From positions 1-5,649 of the forward strand of contig JAEULX010000233.1 of assembly GCA_016793685.1 (NCBI GenBank): a stretch of DNA of 5,649 nt, written 5' to 3'. Shown here in pieces: positions 1 to 5,649 of this stretch; within the stretch, counting starts at the first letter, position 1, and each line of letters starts with the position of its first letter. The notes under the pieces are model-generated. The model saw nothing but the letters and a program-made list of their open reading frames with translations, made no database searches and was not told the DNA's origin. A program made the position numbers and the translations under genes. The DNA comes from Bradyrhizobiaceae bacterium. Its GTDB lineage: Bacteria > Pseudomonadota > Alphaproteobacteria > Rhizobiales > Xanthobacteraceae.

Positions 1-266
1 CCCGCCAGAAATGCGCCGGCGCTGCGCGCGCTCTCCCTCGCGGCGTGGTCGGGCGCCGCCGCGAGCGGCTTTGCCTCGCGCATGAGCGTGCGCAGGTCGG
101 TGTATTTCCATTCCTCGATGCGGCGATGCGGCAGGCCGGCCGCTTCGAAACGGCGGAACGCCGCCTCGCGCAGGCTCGTCGGTCCGGGCAGGCGCGCCTT
201 CGCGCTCGCCCACTCGGCGGCGATCCGCTGCTCCGCTTCGGTTTTCAACACGCTGACCTGGGCCAA
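1..266 (-). CDS. sufD: SufD, Fe-S cluster assembly protein (N-terminal part, cut by window edge)
   Basis: SufD is a subunit of the SufBCD scaffold and pairs with SufB around the nascent Fe-S cluster in the cytosol. Only the first 88 residues are in the window; family members are usually about 420-440 residues, so most of the gene lies to the left. The translation contains GLPHRRIEEWKYTDLRTL at about residues 45-62, the characteristic SufD N-terminal motif. There is no in-frame ATG between the sufC stop and this reading frame. I chose the TTG at 266 because AGAGGT (plus 273-278) lies 6 nt upstream of it and the protein then opens AQVSVLKTEAEQ, as expected for the family. GTG at 254-252 and TTG at 251-249 are weaker alternatives. 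It follows sufC after a 63-nt gap that holds a palindrome. Identity is secure; the exact start is less so. Confidence 0.93.
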   Translation of the reverse strand, partial: MAQVSVLKTEAEQRIAAEWASAKARLPGPTSLREAAFRRFEAAGLPHRRIEEWKYTDLRTLMREAKPLAAAPDHAARESARSAGAFLA

Positions 267-272
267 CTCAGC

Positions 273-278
273 ACCTCT
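273..278 (-). promoter_or_regulatory. Ribosome binding site deciding the sufD TTG start
   Basis: The minus strand reads AGAGGT, then 6 nt, then TTG at 266. This is good Shine-Dalgarno spacing and is the main reason to prefer a TTG start. The nearest upstream ATG (289-287) is out of frame and meets TGA after 14 codons. Confidence 0.6.
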
Positions 279-284
279 TTCGTC

Positions 285-319
285 GCCATTCCGGTGCGCC
301 GCAGCGCTTGCGGAATGAC
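285..319 (-). repeat. Palindromic hairpin element between sufC and sufD (REP-like)
   Basis: On the minus strand GTCATTCCG (319-311) pairs with CGGAATGGC (293-285), giving a 9-bp stem with one G-T wobble. Inside it a second GCGC/GCGC stem closes a TGCG loop. It fills much of the 63-nt gap between sufC and sufD. No T tract follows, so a classical terminator is unlikely. The CATTCCG...CGGAATG arms resemble small extragenic palindromes that I recall as dispersed in related genomes. That link is inferred; the pairing is seen directly. Confidence 0.6.
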
Positions 320-329
320 GGGCGCGCGA

Positions 330-1085
330 TTACGCGGCCTCTTCCTGATAGTCGGCGTAACCGCGCTCCTCCAGCTCGAGCGCAAGCTCCTTACCGCCCG
401 TGCGCACGATGCGGCCGCGCGACAGAACGTGCACCACGTCGGGCACGATATGGTCCAGCAGCCGCTGATAGTGGGTGATCACGATCATCGAGCGCTCGGG
501 CGAGCGCAGGCGGTTGACGCCGTCCGACACGACCTTGAGCGCATCGATGTCGAGGCCGGAATCGGTTTCGTCGAGCACCGCGAGCTTGGGCTCGAGCAAC
601 GCCATCTGCAAAATCTCGTTGCGCTTCTTCTCACCGCCGGAGAACCCGACATTGACGGGACGGCGGAGCATGTCCTGATTGATCGAAAGCTTGCCCGCCG
701 CCTCGCGCACCCGTTTCATGAATTCCGGCGTGGACAGTTCTTCTTCGCCGCGGCTCTTGCGCTGGGCGTTCATCGCCGTGCGCAGAAACGTCATCGTGGC
801 GACGCCGGGAATCTCGATCGGATACTGGAAGGCGAGGAACAAGCCCTTCGCCGCGCGCTCGTCGATCGCCATCGCGAGCAGGTCCTCGCCGTCGAGCGTG
901 ACGCTGCCGCCGGTGGCGACGTAATCGGACTTGCCGGCGAGCACATGGGCAAGCGTCGACTTGCCGGAGCCGTTCGGCCCCATGATGGCGTGCACCTCGC
1001 CCTTGTTGACGACGAGGTCGAGGCCATTGAGGATCGGCCGTTCGCCAACCGTCACATGGAGGTCTTTTATTTCAAGGAGCGGCAT
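330..1085 (-). CDS. sufC: SufC, ABC-type ATPase of the SufBCD scaffold
   Basis: SufC is the cytosolic ATPase that binds SufB and SufD and drives the conformational change needed for Fe-S cluster assembly. Despite its ABC fold it is not a transporter. The 251-residue protein has every nucleotide-binding motif: Walker A GPNGSGKST at 36-44, Q-loop Gln87 in LAFQYPIEIPG, the ABC signature FSGGEKKR at 148-155, Walker B LAVLDE at 168-173, D-loop SGLDIDA at 176-182 and switch His205 in VITHYQRLL. Length is normal for SufC (about 250). The ATG start gives MPLLEIKDLHV, the usual beginning. The ribosome site is weak (GGGA about 10 nt upstream). It lies 168 nt downstream of sufB and 63 nt upstream of sufD on the same strand, so it is almost certainly in the same operon. 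Confidence 0.97.
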   Translation of the reverse strand: MPLLEIKDLHVTVGERPILNGLDLVVNKGEVHAIMGPNGSGKSTLAHVLAGKSDYVATGGSVTLDGEDLLAMAIDERAAKGLFLAFQYPIEIPGVATMTFLRTAMNAQRKSRGEEELSTPEFMKRVREAAGKLSINQDMLRRPVNVGFSGGEKKRNEILQMALLEPKLAVLDETDSGLDIDALKVVSDGVNRLRSPERSMIVITHYQRLLDHIVPDVVHVLSRGRIVRTGGKELALELEERGYADYQEEAA

Positions 1086-1253
1086 ACCGACTAAATCCCG
1101 TATCCTTTCAGAGCCCTTCGTCTCACATCCGAACAGCCTCGGCGCGGCGGCGCCGGTCGACCATTCGTCACCCGCTGCTCAATATCTGCTTTGCAGCTTT
1201 GCAATTCTCAGACCACAGTCGCGCGGCAGCATTGCTCAATAGATAGGCGAGGC
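1086..1253 (-). other. sufB-sufC intergenic gap with short repeats and a GC hairpin
   Basis: These 168 bases separate two genes that are usually closely packed. Plus-strand GCTTTGCA occurs twice in tandem (1188-1195 and 1196-1203), and TGCTCAATA occurs at 1176-1184 and 1233-1241. CGGCGC (1140-1145) can pair with GCGCCG (1150-1155) around a 4-nt loop. No T run follows that hairpin, so I do not call a terminator. Only 13- and 17-codon ORFs lie here on the minus strand, neither supported. An internal promoter or a processed leader for sufC is possible but unproven. Confidence 0.35.
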
Positions 1254-2744
1254 TCATCCCACGCTGCCTTCGAGCGAGATCGAGATCAGCTTCTGCGCTT
1301 CGACCGCGAACTCCATCGGCAGGTGCTGCAGCACGTCCTTGACGAAGCCGTTGACCACGAGCGCGGTCGCCTCCTCCGCCGACATGCCGCGCTGCTGGCA
1401 GTAGAACAGCATCTCCTCGGAGATTTTCGAGGTGGTCGCCTCGTGCTCGAACAGCGCGGTGGAATTCTTCGCCTCGATGTAGGGGACCGTATGCGCCCCG
1501 CACTTGTCGCCGATCAGCAGCGAATCGCAATTGGTGAAGTTGCGCGCCCCGGTCGCCCGCCGATGCGCCGACACAAGTCCGCGATAGGTGTTGTTCGAGC
1601 GGCCGGCGGCGATGCCTTTCGAGATGATCCGGCTGGTCGTGTTCTTGCCGAGATGGATCATCTTGGTGCCGGAGTCGACCTGCTGATAGCCGTTCGAGAT
1701 CGCGATCGAGTAGAACTCGCCGCGCGAACCGTCGCCGCGCAGAATGCAGCTCGGATATTTCCAGGTGATGGCGGAGCCGGTTTCCACCTGCGTCCAGGAA
1801 ATCTTCGAACGCGGGCCGCGGCAATCGCCGCGCTTGGTGACGAAGTTGAAGATCCCGCCGCGCCCGTGCGCGTCGCCCGGATACCAGTTCTGCACGGTCG
1901 AATACTTGATCTCCGCGTCGTCGAGCGCGATCAGCTCGACCACGGCGGCATGGAGCTGATTCTCGTCGCGCCGCGGCGCCGTGCAGCCTTCGAGATAGCT
2001 CACATAGGCGCCCTTGTCGGCGATGATCAGCGTGCGCTCGAACTGGCCGGTGTTGCGCTCGTTGATGCGGAAATAGGTCGACAGCTCCATCGGGCAGCGC
2101 ACGCCCGCCGGCACGTAGACGAACGAGCCGTCGGAGAACACCGCCGAGTTGAGGGTGGCGAAGAAATTGTCCGAGACCGGCACGACCGAGCCGAGATACT
2201 GCCGCACGAGGTCGGGATGCTCGCGCAGCGCCTCGGAGATCGGCATGAAGATCACGCCGGCCTTCTTCAGTTCCTCCTTGAACGTGGTGGCCACGGACAC
2301 GGAGTCGAACACCGCATCGACGGCGACACGGCTGCCGCCGCCCTCGCCGTCCGGCCGCTGCACGCCGGCAAGGATCTCGCGCTCGCGCAACGGGATGCCG
2401 AGCTTCTCATAGGTGCGGAGAATCTCGGGATCGACCTCGTCGAGCGACTTCGGCGCGACGAAAGCCTTGGGCGCGGCGTAATAGTAGATGTCCTGGTAGT
2501 TGATCCGCGGGTAATCGACCTTCGCCCAGGTCGGCTCATCCATCGTGAGCCAGCGCCGATAGGCTTCGAGCCGCCACTCCAGCATCCACTGGGGCTCGTC
2601 CTTCTTCGCCGAGATGAAGCGGACAACGTCCTCGGATAGACCCTTCGGCGCTTTCTCGGTTTCGATCTCTGTTTCGAAGCCGTACTTGTACTGGTCGACG
2701 TCGATGCTGCGGACCTGCTCGACGGTCTCGTCTACGGCCGGCAT
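1254..2744 (-). CDS. sufB: SufB, Fe-S cluster assembly scaffold subunit
   Basis: SufB is the scaffold subunit that receives persulfide sulfur and, with SufD and SufC, assembles the nascent Fe-S cluster. The 496-residue product matches E. coli SufB in length (495). The C-terminal core is intact. NCDSLLIGDKCGAHTVPYIE contains Cys406, and FEHEATTSKI contains His434 and Glu435. These sit exactly one residue beyond E. coli Cys405, His433 and Glu434, which are implicated in sulfur transfer and cluster binding. Other family landmarks are VPVSDNFFATLNSAVFSDGSFVYVP in the middle and YPSCILRGDGSRGEFYSIA further on. The ATG at 2744 has a strong GGAGGG ribosome site 6 nt upstream. The gene follows the cysteine desulfurase by 118 nt and precedes sufC by 168 nt on the same strand. 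Confidence 0.98.
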   Translation of the reverse strand: MPAVDETVEQVRSIDVDQYKYGFETEIETEKAPKGLSEDVVRFISAKKDEPQWMLEWRLEAYRRWLTMDEPTWAKVDYPRINYQDIYYYAAPKAFVAPKSLDEVDPEILRTYEKLGIPLREREILAGVQRPDGEGGGSRVAVDAVFDSVSVATTFKEELKKAGVIFMPISEALREHPDLVRQYLGSVVPVSDNFFATLNSAVFSDGSFVYVPAGVRCPMELSTYFRINERNTGQFERTLIIADKGAYVSYLEGCTAPRRDENQLHAAVVELIALDDAEIKYSTVQNWYPGDAHGRGGIFNFVTKRGDCRGPRSKISWTQVETGSAITWKYPSCILRGDGSRGEFYSIAISNGYQQVDSGTKMIHLGKNTTSRIISKGIAAGRSNNTYRGLVSAHRRATGARNFTNCDSLLIGDKCGAHTVPYIEAKNSTALFEHEATTSKISEEMLFYCQQRGMSAEEATALVVNGFVKDVLQHLPMEFAVEAQKLISISLEGSVG

Positions 2745-2750
2745 GTCATT

Positions 2751-2756
2751 CCCTCC
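2751..2756 (-). promoter_or_regulatory. Strong ribosome binding site of sufB
   Basis: GGAGGG on the minus strand ends 6 nt before the ATG at 2744. It is the strongest Shine-Dalgarno sequence of the operon. An overlapping ATG at 2749 is out of frame with sufB. Confidence 0.7.
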
Positions 2757-2759
2757 ACT

Positions 2760-2776
2760 GCGGTTTCAAGGACCGC
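2760..2776 (-). other. Small hairpin just upstream of the sufB ribosome site
   Basis: On the minus strand GCGGT (2776-2772) and ACCGC (2764-2760) can pair around a 7-nt loop, ending 3 nt before the GGAGGG site. Five base pairs are common by chance in GC-rich DNA. The rest of the 118-nt gap between the desulfurase and sufB (2745-2862) shows only an AACCGGTT palindrome at 2811-2818 and no credible gene. Confidence 0.25.
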
Positions 2777-2862
2777 GGGTTGGATGTGTGGGCCTATGGC
2801 GTTTGTCCCGAACCGGTTGGTCACCTTTGGGTTGCAGACGCAAGGAATTAGTTGTGCGGTTG

Positions 2863-4047
2863 TCACGCTGCGACTTCCCGCCTTCCCTTAGATAGTCCAG
2901 CGACGAGGTTCCTCCAAGCACTTATAAGAACATCGACGTCGCGGTCGGTGCTCGCCGGCCCGAGGCTCACCCGCACGGCCCCGATCGCGAGCGCGGCCGG
3001 CACGTTCATCGCGGCGAGCACGGGCGAGCCGGCGACCTTGCCCGAGGAACAGGCGGAGCCCGAGGACACGGCGACGCCGGCGAGATCGAGGGCGATCAGC
3101 GCGGTCTCCGCCTTGATTCCGGGAACGGCGAACATCGTCGTATTGGGCAGGCGTTCGAGACCCTCGCCGAAGATCACGGCGTCGGGAGAAATGTCCCTCA
3201 GCATCGCTTCGAGCCGGTCGCGTAGCGCGGCCATGCGGAGCGCGGTCGGCGCGAGCGCGTTTCCCGCGGCCTCCGCAGCCGCGCCGAACCCGGCAATGCC
3301 GATCACATTCTCGGTCCCCCCGCGGCTGCCGCGCTCCTGGCCGCCGCCCTTGAACAGGGGATCGCCGACATGGATCGCCTCGCTCCGCTTCACCAGCGCG
3401 CCGGCGCCCTTGGGGCCGCCCAGCTTGTGCGCGGAAATCGCGACCGTATCGGCTTGCAGCCGCTCAATGTCGCAGGGGATTTTGCCCGCGCTCTGAACCG
3501 CATCGACGTGCAGGAGCCCGCCCGCCGCGTGGACCAGCGCGGCTGCCTCCGCAACCGGCTGCACCACCCCTGTCTCGTTGTTGGCGTGCATCAGCGCGAC
3601 CAGTGGCCGCACGCCCGTCGCCGTCGCGCGCAGGACATCGAGCCGCGCCTGCAAGGCCGCCAAGTCGATGACGCCGGAACTCAACACCGGCACGTCCTCG
3701 ATGGTCGCGCCCGCAAACCGGCCGCCGGCGCGCACGGATGGATGCTCGATCGCCGAGATCAGCAGGCGGTCGCGCGGGCCCTTGTCGCCGCCGACAGCAA
3801 GCTGCGGCGAGAGCGCCAGCGCGTTCGCTTCGGTTCCGCCCGAGGTGAAGATGAGGTTGCGCGGCTCGGCCCCGAGCAGGCCGGCCACCCGTTCGCGCGC
3901 CTGTTCGACGAGGTAACGGGCTGCCCGCCCTTCCGCATGGACCGACGATGGGTTTCCCGCGCAGTCGAACGCCGCCGCCATGGCGGCGCGCGCCTCCGGC
4001 CGCAGCGGCGTCGTGGCGTTCCAGTCGAGATAGACCCGTTCGCTCAT
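2863..4047 (-). CDS. Cysteine desulfurase, class I (NifS/IscS type), first gene of the SUF operon
   Basis: This PLP enzyme converts L-cysteine to L-alanine and holds the sulfur as a persulfide for SufBCD. With the ATG at 4047 the protein has 394 residues and opens MSERVYLDWNATTPLRPEAR. Visible sites are His102 in EHPSV (substrate activation), NNETG at 156-160, Asp182 and Gln185 in HVDAVQ (PLP ring contacts), Lys208 in SAHKLGGPKG (Schiff base) and catalytic Cys333 in SSGSACSSG on a long flexible loop. These align closely with E. coli IscS His104, Asp180, Gln183, Lys206 and Cys328, so this is class I, not the SufS class II type normal in enterobacterial suf operons. A TTG at 4083 would add 12 residues and has GAAGG 7 nt upstream. 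I prefer 4047 because it fits the family N-terminus and has GAGGT 10 nt upstream. The symbol varies between genomes (iscS, nifS, sufS2), so none is given. Confidence 0.95.
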   Translation of the reverse strand: MSERVYLDWNATTPLRPEARAAMAAAFDCAGNPSSVHAEGRAARYLVEQARERVAGLLGAEPRNLIFTSGGTEANALALSPQLAVGGDKGPRDRLLISAIEHPSVRAGGRFAGATIEDVPVLSSGVIDLAALQARLDVLRATATGVRPLVALMHANNETGVVQPVAEAAALVHAAGGLLHVDAVQSAGKIPCDIERLQADTVAISAHKLGGPKGAGALVKRSEAIHVGDPLFKGGGQERGSRGGTENVIGIAGFGAAAEAAGNALAPTALRMAALRDRLEAMLRDISPDAVIFGEGLERLPNTTMFAVPGIKAETALIALDLAGVAVSSGSACSSGKVAGSPVLAAMNVPAALAIGAVRVSLGPASTDRDVDVLISAWRNLVAGLSKGRREVAA

Positions 4048-4157
4048 CGTTGCGTCGACCTCATGCCTGTCGGGCTCGGCCAAGGGCTAACCTTCGCTCA
4101 TCGAAGCTCTTTTCTCAAGGTCACGGGTTCCGGCATCCGCAACCGCGAAGGCCCTCA

Positions 4158-4175
4158 CGAAAACCTTGCTTTTCG
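4158..4175. promoter_or_regulatory. Inverted repeat CGAAAA-N6-TTTTCG, candidate operator of the SUF operon
   Basis: A perfect 6-bp inverted repeat with a 6-bp spacer lies about 110 bp upstream of the desulfurase ATG and about 180 bp upstream of the hydrolase ATG. Symmetric A/T-containing arms in GC-rich intergenic DNA are typical of dimeric repressor sites. Suf operons in this group are normally controlled by iron or redox regulators, but the arms do not clearly match a known box. The symmetry is seen; the role is inferred. Confidence 0.3.
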
Positions 4176-4338
4176 CCCTGGGGATCATGGTAGACCAATC
4201 CGCCGCGCCAACAGCAGCCCTGCGCCCCTTGCTTGCCGGATAACTCGGAATTCGCAGGCTTTACGGTTCCCTCGGGCGCTGACTGCTGGGCCCCGCCACG
4301 GGCGACGATCAGAACGCCGCAGCGCCGCTGCCACCGAT

Positions 4339-4343
4339 GAGGT
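4339..4343 (+). promoter_or_regulatory. Ribosome binding site of the alpha/beta hydrolase
   Basis: GAGGT lies 9 nt before the ATG at 4353. A second GAGG at 4347-4350 is too close to be used. The upstream ATG at 4337 is in another frame and stops after three codons, which supports 4353 as the start. Confidence 0.5.
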
Positions 4344-4352
4344 CATGAGGCC

Positions 4353-5033
4353 ATGCCCGAAGTCATTTTCAATGGTTCTGCAGGCCGGATCGAGGGGCGC
4401 TATCACCCCGCCCGCGCGAAAAACGCGCCGATCGCCATCGTGCTTCACCCGCACCCGCAGTTCGGCGGCACGATGAACCACCAGATCGTCTACCAGCTCT
4501 ATTATGCCTTCGCCCATCGCAACTTCGCGGTGCTGCGCTTCAATTTCCGCGGGGTCGGCCGCAGCCAGGGTTCGTTCGACCACGGCCAGGGCGAATTGTC
4601 CGACGCCGCATCCGCGCTCGACTGGGCGCAAGCGATCAACCCGGAGGCGCGCAGCTGCTGGATCGCCGGCTTCTCCTTCGGCGCCTGGATCGGCATGCAA
4701 CTCCTGATGCGCCGCCCGGAAATCGAAGGCTTCATCTCGATTGCGCCGCCGGCCAATCTGTACGACTTCTCGTTCCTGGCGCCCTGCCCCTCCTCCGGGC
4801 TGATCGTGCACGGGGAGAAGGACGCCGTCGTCCCCTACAAGGACGTCGCGGGCCTAGTCGAGAAGCTCAAGACGCAGAAGGGCATCGTCATCGAGCAGAA
4901 GGTGATCCCCGGCGCCAACCACTTTTTCGATGCGCGGATCGAGCCGCTGATGGCGGCGACCAGCTCCTATCTCGACCGGCGGCTTGCTTCGGTCGCGACC
5001 CGCCCCGAGCCGCGCGGACGGCGGACGGGCTAG
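4353..5033 (+). CDS. Small alpha/beta hydrolase (COG2945-type, dienelactone-hydrolase-like)
   Basis: This is a 226-residue predicted cytosolic hydrolase with no signal peptide. The expected catalytic triad is visible: nucleophile Ser108 in GFSFGAW, Asp157 in VHGEKDAVVP and His190 in PGANHFF. The segment LHPHPQFGGTMNH at 31-43 probably contributes to the oxyanion hole, and VLRFNFRGVGRSQGSFDHGQGE at 60-81 is the signature of this uncharacterised family. Substrate and pathway are unknown; an esterase or dienelactone-hydrolase-like activity is the most that can be said. The last 15 or so residues form a basic tail, probably disordered. The gene diverges from the SUF operon and converges on anmK with a 4-bp overlap. 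From memory this hydrolase is a frequent neighbour of suf genes in Hyphomicrobiales, but no sequence feature ties it to Fe-S assembly. Confidence 0.93.
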   Translation: MPEVIFNGSAGRIEGRYHPARAKNAPIAIVLHPHPQFGGTMNHQIVYQLYYAFAHRNFAVLRFNFRGVGRSQGSFDHGQGELSDAASALDWAQAINPEARSCWIAGFSFGAWIGMQLLMRRPEIEGFISIAPPANLYDFSFLAPCPSSGLIVHGEKDAVVPYKDVAGLVEKLKTQKGIVIEQKVIPGANHFFDARIEPLMAATSSYLDRRLASVATRPEPRGRRTG

Positions 5034-5649
5034 CGTTTATCCGGCCTAGCGACAATCCCGCCGGTCATCGGCCGCGCCACCCCGGTCGTGGTCGGAAACG
5101 TGATCGGCAGGCCCCTCAGCGTCCGCACCGCCAGATAGGCGAAAGCCTGCGCCTCCAGCGCGTCCGCCGACCAGCCGAGCGCGTCTGCGGTTTCCACCCG
5201 CGCCGGCGCGACCGCGGCGGCCAGCATGCGGAGTATCGTGCGATTGCGCGCGCCGCCGCCCGCCACAATCCAGCACGCAGGCGTCCGCGGCAGGTGCGGA
5301 GTAATCCCCGCGATCGCGCGCGCGGTGAGCGCGGCAAGCGTCGCCGCGCCGTCGGCAAGCGTAAGCTCCGGCAGCGCGATCGAAGCGAGCGCGAAGTCGT
5401 TGCGGTCGAGCGATTTCGGCGGGCGCGCCGCGAAGAAAGGCTGCGCGAGGACGCGCGCGACGAACGCCTCGTTCACCTGCCCCTGCGCCGCAATCATGCC
5501 GCCGGCGTCGAACGGCGGTCCGCCATGCGCATGGAGGAAATCGTCGATCAGTGCATTGCCGGGGCCGGTGTCGCAGGCGAGCGGCGGGTCCCCATCGGCG
5601 AGGAAGGTGATATTGGCGATGCCGCCGATATTGACGACGACCAACGGGC
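5030..5649 (-). CDS. anmK: AnmK, anhydro-N-acetylmuramic acid kinase (C-terminal part, cut by window edge)
   Basis: AnmK opens the 1,6-anhydro ring of anhydroMurNAc and phosphorylates it with ATP to MurNAc-6-phosphate, in cytosolic recycling of peptidoglycan. The window holds the last 205 residues of a protein usually about 365-370 long; the reading frame continues past the right edge. Visible family motifs, in order, are VVVNIGGIANITFL at the start of the fragment, LACDTGPGNALIDDFLHAHG, RPPKSLDRNDF, the nucleotide-binding glycine stretch IVAGGGARNRTIL, and EAQAFAYLAVRTLRGLPITFPTTTG near the C-terminus. The TTG at 5644 is internal and is not the true start. The TAG stop at 5032-5030 overlaps the stop of the convergent hydrolase gene. 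The fragment shows no frameshift or missing motif. Confidence 0.95.
   Translation of the reverse strand, partial: PLVVVNIGGIANITFLADGDPPLACDTGPGNALIDDFLHAHGGPPFDAGGMIAAQGQVNEAFVARVLAQPFFAARPPKSLDRNDFALASIALPELTLADGAATLAALTARAIAGITPHLPRTPACWIVAGGGARNRTILRMLAAAVAPARVETADALGWSADALEAQAFAYLAVRTLRGLPITFPTTTGVARPMTGGIVARPDKR

Larger units (their letters stand above)
4048..4352. other. Divergent intergenic region: SUF operon and hydrolase promoters expected
   Basis: These 305 bases lie between two genes read in opposite directions, so both promoters should be here. I cannot point to a convincing -35/-10 pair on either strand. It holds an inverted repeat at 4158-4175, a GCAGC-GCC-GCTGC hairpin at 4319-4331 in the hydrolase leader, and the hydrolase ribosome site GAGGT at 4339-4343. 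I see no tRNA-like fold, no Rrf2-type regulator gene and no clear match to Irr, RirA or IscR box patterns as I remember them. An ORF of 33 codons (4087-4188, minus) is probably chance. Confidence 0.5.

Noticed and set aside
45..1094. A 349-codon plus-strand open frame opposite sufC and sufD
   Set aside because: It spans two clear genes and their gap on the opposite strand and has a composition typical of antisense frames in GC-rich DNA.
1140..1155. CGGCGC/GCGCCG hairpin as a terminator between sufB and sufC
   Set aside because: No T tract follows on the minus strand, and stopping transcription here would separate sufC and sufD from the operon. Short GC stems are common in such DNA.
1188..1203. 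Tandem GCTTTGCA repeat as a CRISPR or satellite array
   Set aside because: There are only two 8-bp copies, with no spacers.
1191..2639. A 482-codon open frame on the plus strand opposite sufB
   Set aside because: It is a codon-bias shadow. sufB on the other strand is complete with all key residues, while the antisense product is an Arg/Ala/Asp/His-rich string with no recognisable motif.
4087..4188. A 33-codon minus-strand ORF just upstream of the desulfurase, a possible leader peptide
   Set aside because: No good ribosome site, no regulatory codon run, and it contains the inverted repeat at 4158-4175. Chance is the simpler explanation.
4084..4352. An RNA gene or riboswitch in the divergent region
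   Set aside because: I found no T-loop signature, no cloverleaf pairing and no known riboswitch core by eye.
3370..4476. A 368-codon plus-strand open frame opposite the desulfurase
   Set aside because: It crosses the desulfurase, the intergenic region and the start of the hydrolase in the wrong frame, and shows no family motif.
4185..4811. A 208-codon minus-strand open frame opposite the hydrolase
   Set aside because: The hydrolase on the plus strand has an intact Ser-Asp-His triad; the antisense frame is low-complexity and motif-free.

Overview
The window is GC-rich chromosomal DNA that looks like an alphaproteobacterium of the order Hyphomicrobiales (Bradyrhizobium/Xanthobacteraceae-like). 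This rests on the style of the proteins, the codon use and the gene order: anmK, a small alpha/beta hydrolase, a class I cysteine desulfurase, then sufB, sufC and sufD. The placement is from recall of related genomes, not from a search.

Layout from left to right. Positions 1-266 (minus) hold the first 88 codons of sufD, which runs off the left edge. Positions 330-1085 (minus) hold sufC, 1254-2744 (minus) sufB and 2863-4047 (minus) a NifS/IscS-type cysteine desulfurase. These four genes all read leftward and form one Fe-S cluster assembly (SUF) operon in the order desulfurase-sufB-sufC-sufD. A 305-bp divergent intergenic region (4048-4352) should carry the operon promoter and that of the rightward gene. 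Positions 4353-5033 (plus) hold an alpha/beta hydrolase. Positions 5030-5649 (minus) hold the C-terminal part of anmK (peptidoglycan recycling), whose start lies beyond the right edge.

The desulfurase takes sulfur from cysteine as a persulfide. SufB, SufC and SufD form the ATP-dependent scaffold on which the cluster is built. The key residues of the desulfurase, SufB and SufC are all visible and intact. The hydrolase and AnmK have no evident functional link to SUF.

I see no mobile element, CRISPR array, RNA gene or undescribed multi-gene system. The points worth a second look are small: a 9-bp-stem palindrome between sufC and sufD, a probable TTG start for sufD, wide structured gaps inside the operon, an inverted repeat upstream of the operon, and a CTAG tetranucleotide that supplies both stop codons of the convergent hydrolase/anmK pair.
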